A DNA stretch of 64,000 bases. Origin: Ampullaceana balthica. Taxonomy: Eukaryota; Mollusca; Gastropoda; Lymnaeidae. The stretch spans positions 2,420,813 through 2,484,812 of the forward strand of contig CALYLW010000038.1 of the NCBI GenBank assembly GCA_944989445.1, given 5' to 3'. Below the pieces are notes generated by a model that saw only the letters and a list, made by a program, of their open reading frames with translations, had not been told where the DNA came from and searched no databases. Numbering within the stretch: position 1 is the first letter of the stretch; each line of letters starts with the position of its first letter. The position numbers and the translations under genes are program-made. Shown here piece by piece: positions 35,912 to 46,189 of this stretch.

Positions 35912-38900
35912 ATAGTTAGATGTTAAATATGGCTACCGAGTTACTGATGATAGTTAGATGTTAAATATGGTTACCGAGTTACTGATGATAGTTAGATGTT
36001 AAATATGGCTACCGAGTTACTGATGATAGTTAGATGTTAAATATGGTTACCGAGTTACTGATGATAGTTAGATGTTAAATATGGCTACCGAGTTACTGAT
36101 GATAGTTAGATGTTAAATATGGTTACCGAGTTACTGATGATAGTTAGATGTTAAATATGGCTACCGAGTTACTGATGATAGTTAGATGTTAAATATGGCT
36201 ACCGAGTTACTGATGATAGTTAGATGTTAAATATGGTTACCGAGTTACTGATGATAGTTAGATGTTAAATATGGCTACCGAGTTACTGATGATAGTTAGA
36301 TGTTAAATATGGCTACCGAGTTACTGATGATAGTTAGATGTTAAATATGGCTACCGAGTTACTGATGATAGTTAGATGTTAAATATGGCTACCGAGTTAC
36401 TGATGATAGTTAGATGTTAAATATGGCTACCGAGTTACTGATGATAGTTAGATGTTAAATATGGCTACCGAGTTACTGATGATAGTTAGATGTTAAATAT
36501 GGTTACCGAGTTACTGATGATAGTTAGATGTTAAATATGGCTACCGAGTTACTGATGATAGTTAGATGTTAAATATGGCTACCGAGTTACTGATGATAGT
36601 TAGATGTTAAATATGGCTACCGAGTTACTGATGATAGTTAGATGTTAAATATGGTTACCGAGTTACTGATGATAGTTAGATGTTAAATATGGCTACCGAG
36701 TTACTGATGATAGTTAGATGTTAAATATGGTTACCGAGTTACTGATGATAGTTAGATGTTAAATATGGCTACCGAGTTACTGATGATAGTTAGATGTTAA
36801 ATATGGCTACCGAGTTACTGATGATAGTTAGATGTTAAATATGGCTACCGAGTTACTGATGATAGTTAGATGTTAAATATGGCTACCGAGTTACTGATGA
36901 TAGTTAGATGTTAAATATGGTTACCGAGTTACTGATGATAGTTAGATGTTAAATATGGCTACCGAGTTACTGATGATAGTTAGATGTTAAATATGGCTAC
37001 CGAGTTACTGATGATAGTTAGATGTTAAATATGGCTACCGAGTTACTGATGATAGTTAGATGTTAAATATGGTTACCGAGTTACTGATGATAGTTAGATG
37101 TTAAATATGGCTACCGAGTTACTGATGATAGTTAGATGTTAAATATGGCTACCGAGTTACTGATGATAGTTAGATGTTAAATATGGCTACCGAGTTACTG
37201 ATGATAGTTAGATGTTAAATATGGCTACCGAGTTACTGATGATAGTTAGATGTTAAATATGGTTACCGAGTTACTGATGATAGTTAGATGTTAAATATGG
37301 TTACCGAGTTACTGATGATAGTTAGATGTTAAATATGGCTACCGAGTTACTGATGATAGTTAGATGTTAAATATGGCTACCGAGTTACTGATGATAGTTA
37401 GATGTTAAATATGGCTACCGAGTTACTGATGATAGTTAGATGTTAAATATGGTTACCGAGTTACTGATGATAGTTAGATGTTAAATATGGCTACCGAGTT
37501 ACTGATGATAGTTAGATGTTAAATATGGTTACCGAGTTACTGATGATAGTTAGATGTTAAATATGGCTACCGAGTTACTGATGATAGTTAGATGTTAAAT
37601 ATGGCTACCGAGTTACTGATGATAGTTAGATGTTAAATATGGTTACCGAGTTACTGATGATAGTTAGATGTTAAATATGGTTACCGAGTTACTGATGATA
37701 GTTAGATGTTAAATATGGCTACCGAGTTACTGATGATAGTTAGATGTTAAATATGGCTACCGAGTTACTGATGATAGTTAGATGTTAAATATGGCTACCG
37801 AGTTACTGATGATAGTTAGATGTTAAATATGGCTACCGAGTTACTGATGATAGTTAGATGTTAAATATGGCTACCGAGTTACTGATGATAGTTAGATGTT
37901 AAATATGGCTACCGAGTTACTGATGATAGTTAGATGTTAAATATGGCTACCGAGTTACTGATGATAGTTAGATGTTAAATATGGCTACCGAGTTACTGAT
38001 GATAGTTAGATGTTAAATATGGCTACCGAGTTACTGATGATAGTTAGATGTTAAATATGGCTACCGAGTTACTGATGATAGTTAGATGTTAAATATGGCT
38101 ACCGAGTTACTGATGATAGTTAGATGTTAAATATGGTTACCGAGTTACTGATGATAGTTAGATGTTAAATATGGTTACCGAGTTACTGATGATAGTTAGA
38201 TGTTAAATATGGTTACCGAGTTACTGATGATAGTTAGATGTTAAATATGGCTACCGAGTTACTGATGATAGTTAGATGTTAAATATGGTTACCGAGTTAC
38301 TGATGATAGTTAGATGTTAAATATGGTTACCGAGTTACTGATGATAGTTAGATGTTAAATATGGTTACCGAGTTACTGATGATAGTTAGATGTTAAATAT
38401 GGCTACCGAGTTACTGATGATAGTTAGATGTTAAATATGGCTACCGAGTTACTGATGATAGTTAGATGTTAAATATGGCTACCGAGTTACTGATGATAGT
38501 TAGATGTTAAATATGGCTACCGAGTTACTGATGATAGTTAGATGTTAAATATGGCTACCGAGTTACTGATGATAGTTAGATGTTAAATATGGCTACCGAG
38601 TTACTGATGATAGTTAGATGTTAAATATGGCTACCGAGTTACTGATGATAGTTAGATGTTAAATATGGCTACCGAGTTACTGATGATAGTTAGATGTTAA
38701 ATATGGCTACCGAGTTACTGATGATAGTTAGATGTTAAATATGGTTACCGAGTTACTGATGATAGTTAGATGTTAAATATGGCTACCGAGTTACTGATGA
38801 TAGTTAGATGTTAAATATGGCTACCGAGTTACTGATGATAGTTAGATGTTAAATATGGTTACCGAGTTACTGATGATAGTTAGATGTTAAATATGGTTAC

Positions 38901-39868
38901 CGAGTTACTGATGATAGTTAGATGTTAAATATGGTTACCGAGTTACTGATGATAGTTAGATGTTAAATATGGTTACCGAGTTACTGATGATAGTTAGATG
39001 TTAAATATGGCTACCGAGTTACTGATGATAGTTAGATGTTAAATATGGCTACCGAGTTACTGATGATAGTTAGATGTTAAATATGGTTACCGAGTTACTG
39101 ATGATAGTTAGATGTTAAATATGGTTACCGAGTTACTGATGATAGTTAGATGTTAAATATGGCTACCGAGTTACTGATGATAGTTAGATGTTAAATATGG
39201 CTACCGAGTTACTGATGATAGTTAGATGTTAAATATGGCTACCGAGTTACTGATGATAGTTAGATGTTAAATATGGCTACCGAGTTACTGATGATAGTTA
39301 GATGTTAAATATGGCTACCGAGTTACTGATGATAGTTAGATGTTAAATATGGCTACCGAGTTACTGATGATAGTTAGATGTTAAATATGGCTACCGAGTT
39401 ACTGATGATAGTTAGATGTTAAATATGGCTACCGAGTTACTGATGATAGTTAGATGTTAAATATGGCTACCGAGTTACTGATGATAGTTAGATGTTAAAT
39501 ATGGCTACCGAGTTACTGATGATAGTTAGATGTTAAATATGGCTACCGAGTTACTGATGATAGTTAGATGTTAAATATGGCTACCGAGTTACTGATGATA
39601 GTTAGATGTTAAATATGGTTACCGAGTTACTGATNNNNNNNNNNNNNNNNNNNNNNNNNNNNNNNNNNNNNNNNNNNNNNNNNNNNNNNNNNNNNNNNNN
39701 NNNNNNNNNNNNNNNNNNNNNNNNNNNNNNNNNNCTACCGAGTTACTGATGATAGTTAGATGTTAAATATGGCTACCGAGTTACTGATGATAGTTAGATG
39801 TTAAATATGGCTACCGAGTTACTGATGATAGTTAGATGTTAAATATGGCTACCGAGTTACTGATGATA
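35912..39868. repeat. 38-bp minisatellite, array 2, with an assembly gap
   Basis: The same 38-bp unit and the same single C/T site as array 1, over about 104 unit lengths including 100 N at 39635-39734. It starts with the same flank and ends in a unique flank (GATAGTCATTTTTCTC, from about 39864). The C/T order of the first 55 units matches array 1 except at unit 28 and then drifts apart. The true length is unknown because of the gap. Confidence 0.95.
39635..39734. other. Assembly gap (100 N)
   Basis: Exactly 100 N within the second minisatellite array. A round 100-base gap is normally a placeholder, so the array is probably longer than shown. Confidence 0.99.
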
Positions 39869-40085
39869 GTCATTTTTCTCATTATATAAACCAGCGATTC
39901 AATTTCAGAATTCGTTAATTTATAATTTATAAAGTGTTCATATTTATAATGTAATGAGCTAGCAATAAAGCCGTTGGAATTTAATAACAGTTATTTTTGA
40001 AAAAATTATATTCTTCTCTCGCTTAAAAAAACACTTACCATTCCGAAAACGTTTTGATCTTGATTTTCTTAAATATATTTTGACA

Positions 40086-40664
40086 TCAGTTTAATATATA
40101 TATATGTAATTCACCAAAGTGAGTGTGTGCAAATGAGCATGGCGAATGACCCTTGCTGGGGTCGACCGACCACAGTTGGCAAGCGTAGTGGGATGAAAAG
40201 AAAAAAGGTGGACTGGGGGGGGGGAGCAACAATGCTTCTTGCGTACGCTTGCATTGTTCCTTCACAAAATAACATATGATTCGTGGTGTAGTGGTTATCA
40301 CGTCCAGCTTACACGCGGAAAGTCCTGGGTTAAATCCCCAGCGGTAAGATTAAAAATTGCATAAAAAATGTCTGTTTCTGCCGGTTTTGTTAATTTTTAA
40401 AAATGTTTATTTCTGCCCGTTCTTTTCCTCCTTTTTTGTGAACATAGCTAGGGTCAGTCAATCACAGTTTATGTTTGGCAAGGGATGGTAGTAAAGGGTG
40501 GGGGGCATGTAACAACAACCGCAGTGCGCATGTCTCCACGTTTACTCGCTTTTTTTCATTACTTCGTGCTGCTGTTTGTGTCCGTTCTCTTACCCCCACC
40601 CCGTTTTTTCTCTATCTATGATGAGCATGTCTGCGGCGTATGCTACGCCGCGGGTCGTATCTAG
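40086..40664 (+). mobile_element. Non-autonomous Helitron carrying a tRNA-like sequence
   Basis: The left end is TCAGTTTAATATATATATAT directly after A (40085). The right end has a hairpin GCGGCGTA-TGC-TACGCCGC (about 40633-40651), then ten bases and CTAG (40661-40664), followed by T. TC at the 5' end, a hairpin close to a 3' CTRR end, and insertion between A and T without target duplication are the marks of Helitrons. No Rep/helicase is present. It contains a tRNA-Val-like sequence at about 40278-40349. Confidence 0.65.
40278..40349 (+). tRNA. tRNA-Val(TAC)-like pseudogene inside the Helitron
   Basis: The segment GTGGTGTAGTGGTTATCACG matches the D-arm/A-box portion of eukaryotic tRNA-Val. 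The anticodon loop reads CTTACAC (anticodon TAC), and the T-arm is CTGGG-TTAAATC-CCCAG. The acceptor stem pairs poorly, the anticodon stem has mismatches, and the B box reads GGTTAAATCC in place of GGTTCRANNCC. I therefore call it a pseudogene or captured tRNA fragment and not a functional tRNA. Confidence 0.55.
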
Positions 40665-41312
40665 TTTATTTATAATCTTAAACTCTGTTTATTTTATTTT
40701 AGAAACTTTATGTTAGAATAATAAATTAAAACTTCAAATTTCACACTTGCGGAACGTTGTAAATTACATCCAATTACAAATTATATTGGAAAGCCAAAAC
40801 ATGAAATAATACATTTTAATATTAACGAAGCTCCATAATTAAAATATAAACAGAACTACCTACTGTTCCCTTTTGAACAAACTACAACTTTGAAAAAAAC
40901 AAGCTCATAATATAAAATTGAAGCACACTATTTTAATTTAGTGAACAAAGTTACTGTTAACTTCTTGTAGAAAAAAAAATAATTTTGTTTAAAAGAAAAT
41001 ATGAATAATAATTTTTAATTTTTTAACCCGCAGATAAAATTGAATTTCGTTTGTATGTATCAGACAATATTTTGTTGATATTTTATTGCAACCCATAGAT
41101 CTCCATGTGAGACTGATTTTCGATGGTTGGGATTTAGCAAAAACAAAAGAAAACAACGTAAATTCATTTTTACAAAAGTCGCTAACGTAGACTCATTAAA
41201 TTGCAATTAATTTCAATAAAATACTATGGATCATTGAAAATTGATATTCCAATTACTGATATCTGCAAGGTGTACACATCGTAAAATTTCAAATGACTTT
41301 TTTTACACTCAC
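40665..41312. other. Upstream region or intron of the GPCR gene
   Basis: AT-rich sequence without coding content. It ends in TTTTTTTACACTCACAG (about 41298-41314), a good splice-acceptor candidate about 45 bases before the receptor start codon. The receptor therefore probably has at least one upstream non-coding exon. Confidence 0.5.
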
Positions 41313-41358
41313 AGTTCTGACAAAGCAGACCCAACCACCGGTGGTCGCACCGTGAGCC

Positions 41359-42573
41359 ATGTTCATCAGCTTCGACTTCGAACACGTCGGTTACGACAAC
41401 ACGTCGCTGTTTCTGGAGGACCCGGACGTCGAGACCGCCCACTACGTCCTCGTGGGCGTCAGCGTGCTGTACATCCCCATCATCACGTCGTTCAACGTCC
41501 TCGTCTTCTTCGGGATCCTCCTGTACCCGGGCTTCCACAGCCCCAACAACTACCTCCTCATGAGCCTGTCCATCGCCGACTTCATGTCCGGCGCCTTATG
41601 CCTACCGATGTACATCGTCAGCTACCTCCCGTACACGTACGAGTACGTCTACAGCAACAAGTACGCGTGCCTGACCTGGTTCGCGTCCATCGAGATCTGC
41701 CTGGGCGGCTCGCTGGCGAACCTCTTCTACATCACCATCGACCGCTACGTCGCCGTCATGTGGCATTCGAGGTACCCGCAGCTCGTGACGGTGTCCCGGA
41801 CGATAAAGGCGATCATCTTCAACTGGGTCTTCATGCTGTTTCTCGCCTTCGCTCCGATGGTGTTCGACTGGAACAACTACGACCCCACGCTCTTGCCGAT
41901 AACGGCGCGGTGCAACTTCCACAAGACCCTGCCCTTCTGGTACGTCAGCTTCGCCACGTTCGGCATCGTGCTGAGCACTCTGGCCGTCTGCACCGTCCTG
42001 TACCTACAGATCATCTACATCTCCCAGCGGCAGTTTCAGGAATTCAGACAAACGTTGGCGAACTACAGCCCAGAGGAGATCCTCAGCTTCGAGGCGCGGA
42101 TAGACTCAGTGAAGATCACCTCCTTCCTGATGCTGCTCTTCATCCTGCTGCTCTCCCCTTACATGATCATCTCCCCTTTCAAGTACTACAGGGTTTTCTC
42201 CCAGAAGACCATCGAGATCCTGAGGGTCGCCACGCTCGTGCTCACCTTCACCAACTCCATCGTCAACGCCCCCATCTACGCGTTCTTCCGCCGCGACCAC
42301 CGGATGGTGTACCACGCCATGATGACCCACTGGCCGACGGAGTGGAGGAGCACCCTCCGCAACCTCCACCGGACCCACCACCCAGTGTCCAGCGTGTACT
42401 CCGTGGAGATCTCCATGTCGGCCTTCAAGAAGCGGCTCTCGTCGGAGGCCGCCACGCTTCCCATCATGCCTACGTCAATGTTCACGTCCAAGAGTTCAGG
42501 ACACAACTCTTCGCTGCCGCGGTCAGAGAGCCGCTCTTCCCAGTCCAATCCCAGGTCGGGTACTTTGTTATAA
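41359..42573 (+). CDS. Class A (rhodopsin-like) G protein-coupled receptor, orphan
   Basis: A 404-residue seven-helix receptor on a single coding exon. The upstream in-frame TGA at 41353 makes ATG 41359 the first Met. Helices: about 29-56 (N46), 63-90 (SLSIAD, D74), 102-134 (C104, DRY at 128-130), 149-170, 192-222, 252-276, 286-311. C185 can form the usual disulfide with C104, and N14 is a sequon. TM7 has NAPIY (303-307) in place of NPxxY, and TM6 has LLLSP in place of CWxP, so the activation switches are altered. The Ser-rich C-tail (about 340-404) suits phosphorylation. The exon is strongly GC-rich, with C/G at most third positions, unlike its AT-rich surroundings. The ligand is unknown; it could be a lineage-specific chemosensory or peptide receptor. 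The longer overlapping frame at 41241-42590 is a shadow. Confidence 0.9.
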   Translation: MFISFDFEHVGYDNTSLFLEDPDVETAHYVLVGVSVLYIPIITSFNVLVFFGILLYPGFHSPNNYLLMSLSIADFMSGALCLPMYIVSYLPYTYEYVYSNKYACLTWFASIEICLGGSLANLFYITIDRYVAVMWHSRYPQLVTVSRTIKAIIFNWVFMLFLAFAPMVFDWNNYDPTLLPITARCNFHKTLPFWYVSFATFGIVLSTLAVCTVLYLQIIYISQRQFQEFRQTLANYSPEEILSFEARIDSVKITSFLMLLFILLLSPYMIISPFKYYRVFSQKTIEILRVATLVLTFTNSIVNAPIYAFFRRDHRMVYHAMMTHWPTEWRSTLRNLHRTHHPVSSVYSVEISMSAFKKRLSSEAATLPIMPTSMFTSKSSGHNSSLPRSESRSSQSNPRSGTLL

Positions 42574-42625
42574 GAGGACAAAGACAATAGTGAGAGGATG
42601 AGAGTGAGCATAATAACTTCGAAGC

Positions 42626-42628
<3 letters not shown>

Positions 42629-42715
<87 letters not shown>
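42629..42715. repeat. (AG)n microsatellite in the receptor 3' UTR
   Basis: A pure AG dinucleotide tract of about 87 bases, starting 55 bases after the receptor stop codon. The E/R and S/L open frames across it are simple-repeat artefacts. Confidence 0.97.
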
Positions 42716-42718
<3 letters not shown>

Positions 42719-42774
42719 GAGAGAACTGTGCCAGAAAGTATGAAAGTGTACCGTTTTTTCTCCATTATCAAATT

Positions 42775-42780
42775 AATAAA
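42775..42780 (+). promoter_or_regulatory. Candidate poly(A) signal of the receptor gene
   Basis: AATAAA about 200 bases after the stop codon, followed by another ATAAAAAAAA. Position and sequence fit a cleavage/polyadenylation signal; no transcript evidence is available here. Confidence 0.5.
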
Positions 42781-43934
42781 TAAAAAAAATTTAGGTAGCT
42801 TTTCCCCCTTTTACTCATTCATTTCTTTCATTTCACATTCTTAAATATAAGCAATCCCCACAAAAAAAAAGAAAAAAAAAGACTGTCCAAATTCACTCTC
42901 ATGCAAAACAAAAAAAAATGTGTACAATAACATAAACAACTTATAGTTTTTGAGAAAAGCACTTTCTTAACTATCACTATGCTGAACACCGACGGTAGCT
43001 CCCATTACCGCATTGAATAGGATCAGCACTATGATTATCAAATGCTGGGAATAGGTGGAAAATGTCCTAAGCCTAATGGTAGCTAAAAATTAATAATGCT
43101 ATAATTTATTTAGTGCATTCAATTCTTTCAAAAGATAATATGTTTCAAAGACTTATAGAGAATAGAATTTTGAACAGATTCAACAAATCGTTAACCAAAC
43201 GCAGATGTTTAACAACTGTTAAAATCATTATTGTCTCCCTTAAAACCAGACTCACTGCTGAGTCTCACCAAAGCTATCGACCTACCCTTTGTCATAGAGC
43301 TGTGTTATTAGATAAGATACAATTTTAAATCAACTCTAATTTGGTGAATGAGACCCAGTCAAAGGCGACAGCAACATTATTTGTTGAAAGAAAAAATAGC
43401 AGATACTTATATTTATTGTAATGGGGAAAATATTGTTTAGTGTGTCTCTGTTCTTGCTCTCAGTTGTTTTGTGTGTGTTTGTGTGTGTGTGTATGTGTGT
43501 GTTTGTGTGTGTTTTTGTGTGTGTTTGTGTGTTGCATGAAACATTAAGTGAGGCAAGGTTTTAATAAGCTTGGCTCACTTAAGGTTTCATGCAGCCACTT
43601 CGCTTTTCACAAATTATTGTTTCAGAAATGCCGTCCCGCAAGTTTTTACTACGTTTTTATTAACTTGCTTTCGTGTCTGTCTGTCTGTCCGCAATTTTTC
43701 AAACTTGCCAGCGTAAAATTAAACCACTTCTGATGGTCCTAGAGAACTCAAAATTTTACCACAGATAGATCTTGGATGACAATACATTGTATCAATATTT
43801 ATGATCGATCGTAATTAAATTAATGCATTTTTTAGTTTATCACTATATAATCATCTATATCCGACTGCCGTCGTTAGATTTCACGTGCCGAGTTCACTGT
43901 TCACCCCGTGACCTCATCGCCGTGGCATTAACAC
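42781..43934. other. Gene-free stretch with simple and dispersed repeats
   Basis: A GT-rich microsatellite spans about 43464-43534. A hairpin follows: GCATGAAACATTAAGTGAG (about 43533-43551) pairs with CTCACTTAAGGTTTCATGC (about 43575-43593). Around 43800-43850, GATCGATCGTAATTAAATTA and ATGCATTTTTTAGTTTATC are a remnant of the roughly 0.5 kb family seen at 10488-12297. No coding region is supported. Confidence 0.5.
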
Positions 43935-44400
43935 ATTGGGCGGGTGCTGATGAGGTGTTTGGTAAAATAAATAGAGTTAAAAATTAAAAAAAAACAACAC
44001 TTTTTTATTAGTGGACTAAAAAGAATAAAATAAATGAAGGTAAAAAAGTTTTAAGTGGGACGGGTGCTTATGAGGTTTAATATATGCAGTTCATTCATTC
44101 TCTCACTTATAGATCTCTCTTTTGCCTTCTAAATTATAAATCTTTAATTTTTATAACTCTTTAAAAAAACGCTGGGCGGGTATTTCGTATAAGCATTAAA
44201 GAGTTATAATTTAGAAGGCAAAAGAGAGATCTATAAGTGAGAGAATGAGTGAACTGCATATATTAAACGTCATAAGCGCCCGCCCCAGGTTTTTAGTCAT
44301 ATGAAATGAAAGTACTTGAGGTTAGAAGTTTTAATTTATTTTATTATTTTTAGTCAACTTATAAAAACGTGGTTGTTAAAAATCGTTTTTTACCTTTATT
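43935..44400. mobile_element. Foldback element with a long hairpin (44046-44290)
   Basis: Arms of about 95 bases (about 44046-44145 and 44195-44290) share, in inverse order, GGGCGGGTGCTTATGAGG-like ends, TGCAGTTCATTCATTCTCTC, ACTTATAGATCTCTC and TTTTGCCTTCTAAATTATAA. Outer sequences (TTAGTGGACTAAAAAGAATA at left and TTTTTAGTCAACTTATAAAA at right) are also inverted, so the whole segment is a nested palindrome. A single arm of the same family is at 18360-18605. No coding region. Confidence 0.75.
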
Positions 44401-44479
44401 TTGTTTTATTTCGATAATCCAGACTAACTAAAGTTGCACCACTTGTTGGATTATCGGTGGCCTGTTCACAGCAAGAACG

Positions 44480-44705
44480 TTCAGTAATTTTTGCCACATT
44501 AGCCTCTTTTAACATGTCTTTATTTGTCAGTATAGACGATGTGGTTGATTTCGTCATGCCATGCTGAGTTGCAAGGTCAGAGACGCGAGTTCCACTTTCA
44601 AACTTCTTAAAGAATTATTTTTTTCAATTCAATTATCGTTCTGACTGCATTCCTCTTATGCCTGGTTGAATCACTCTTTCTTTTGTTATTATTTTTTAAT
44701 TTTCT
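44480..44705 (-). pseudogene. Tigger/pogo transposase N-terminal fragment
   Basis: On the minus strand, KKFESGTRVSDLATQHGM followed by KSTTSSILTNKD and KITERS matches the CENP-B-type N-terminal helix-turn-helix of Tigger/pogo transposases. The preceding IELKK and IRGMQSER lie in another frame, and in-frame stops are present. The DDE catalytic domain is missing. The TIR-like GATAATCC and GGATTATC words at 44411-44455 may be the element end. Confidence 0.65.
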
Positions 44706-45227
44706 TTTTCTTTTTACAAGGTTTTAATAAGCAATCATCTGTGGGTTAGGAACGGGTAAATCCAATTAACAGTATATCTGATTTGAAAAAAAAAGATTCG
44801 CTATTTGTACCATTCGCCATTCGGACTGCCCTGGAAAGGATTGTGAATGTTAATACATGTGTATTTGTTAATATGGAACCCGTCCATCCTCAAAGGACGA
44901 TAGTGACGTCTTCTTATCCTCTGCCCACCACCACCGCCTTTCTCCTGGCTTGTCTATCTTCACTCCTAGCTGTGAGAGTGGCTTCTTCGGCTTGAGTGCC
45001 CCCCCCCCGAACCTTTGACCGCCAAAGGATGCGTTCCCCAGCAAGATCCTACAACATTTCGTTGTCAATGCGCGCTAGTAACATGTCTGTCTTGCAGACG
45101 TCCCAGTAGCAATCACATAAGGATATTTCGATGACGCTGGTTGGCAAATTTTAGCAAAATAAGGTATTCAGTTACCTAATGCCGTCTTCAAAACAAATAA
45201 GCACGTTTTAAAAAGGATACTTACATT
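44706..45227. other. No gene seen
   Basis: The plus-strand frame 44783-44995 and minus-strand frame 44868-45068 overlap in opposite orientations and have no recognisable domain. A C-run lies at 45000-45009. I do not support a gene. Confidence 0.35.
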
Positions 45228-45410
45228 CAGAGCCATATTTACACCATTTTGGGCCCCTGGGCAAAGAAATAGTGCGCCCTCCCCCTCCCCCGAAGGAATA
45301 AAAAATTAATATACATTTTTATATATTAATAAACATATTCCCATGGGGCCCCCATGCTCGTGGGCCACCTGGGCAAATGCCCAGAAGGCCTATGCGTTAA
45401 GACGGCCCTG
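45228..45410. mobile_element. hAT MITE with perfect 8-bp target duplication CTTACATT
   Basis: A 183-bp element with ends CAGAGCCATATTTACACC and the complement of CAGGGCCGTCTTAACGC. CTTACATT flanks both sides (45220-45227 and 45411-45418). GGGCCCCTGGGC / GCCCAGAAGGCC form the subterminal inverted repeat. No coding capacity. Confidence 0.85.
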
Positions 45411-45884
45411 CTTACATTCCGTTCTTCCATGCTTTGTTTTTGCTAGGAACTTGTGCGAAGTCCTTTTCTTTTCTTTCTTTATTTTTTCCAAGGTAGGGTA
45501 AATAATATAAGATGAAAATATAATTAAAATATTTTAAAAAGTTTTTTAGAGCTTAAAATTATTGCTTTATTTAGATAGATTGCTCCTTTTAACATCTATT
45601 TTAAATCTATTTAATTATACAACTGCCAGACTATCTGCTAAATTAACTGATGATTAGTTTTTAAAATAAAATGGGATGAGAAATCGTTACGTAAATTTAT
45701 GATAATGTGCTATGGAAAGTTCATCATTTTTTTTTAAATTTGGAGCATAGAGGTGAATTTTTTCTTACTGCTAAAGACAACTAAATCAACTTAAAAATAA
45801 TTAAAGGAAAATATGACTGACTTTATTTATGTCGAAAGGGACTCTCCGTTCCCATATTTAATCCAAGTAAATAAAATGTATCGA

Positions 45885-46155
45885 TGTTGCTTGTAAAGAC
45901 AAAGATGCCATCGTGTTGAGACTGCTCGCCACAGCGTTTGAGCTTTCTTTACAGCTCGCGTACGATCACAGCTGTCTGACTTTGAAGAAACGTATCAAGA
46001 CCACGTGCACGGCAGACGACGCGATGCTATCCATTTAAGACGAACTTGTTTATGAAATGACACACGACAAGCCGGCCTGCGAATTGCGATGGGACAACAT
46101 ACCAGCTTGTTGGATTATCTTGCTGCGGGGCCGAGTAAAGCCAAATAATACAGGT
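45885..46155 (+). pseudogene. Unrecognised coding-like fragment with an internal stop
   Basis: One plus-strand frame reads DKDAIVLRLLATAFELSLQL, then AYDHSCLTLKKRIKTTCTAD, then DAMLSI, a TAA, and in the same frame DELVYEMTHDKPACELRWDN and IPACWIILLRGRVK. The composition looks like protein and is GC-richer than its flanks. I cannot identify a family. It may be a decayed gene or transposon remnant; the stop at about 46036-46038 breaks it. Confidence 0.3.
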
Positions 46156-46189
46156 GTAAGTATTGGCTAATAAGTGAAATTTACACCAG

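Noticed and set aside
25115..39868. CRISPR array
   Set aside because: Units are contiguous 38-mers without unique spacers, and the DNA is eukaryotic.
41241..42590. 449-residue plus-strand frame rich in R, H and P
   Set aside because: Out-of-frame shadow of the GPCR caused by GC-rich codon use. The seven-helix frame at 41359-42573 has all the family features.
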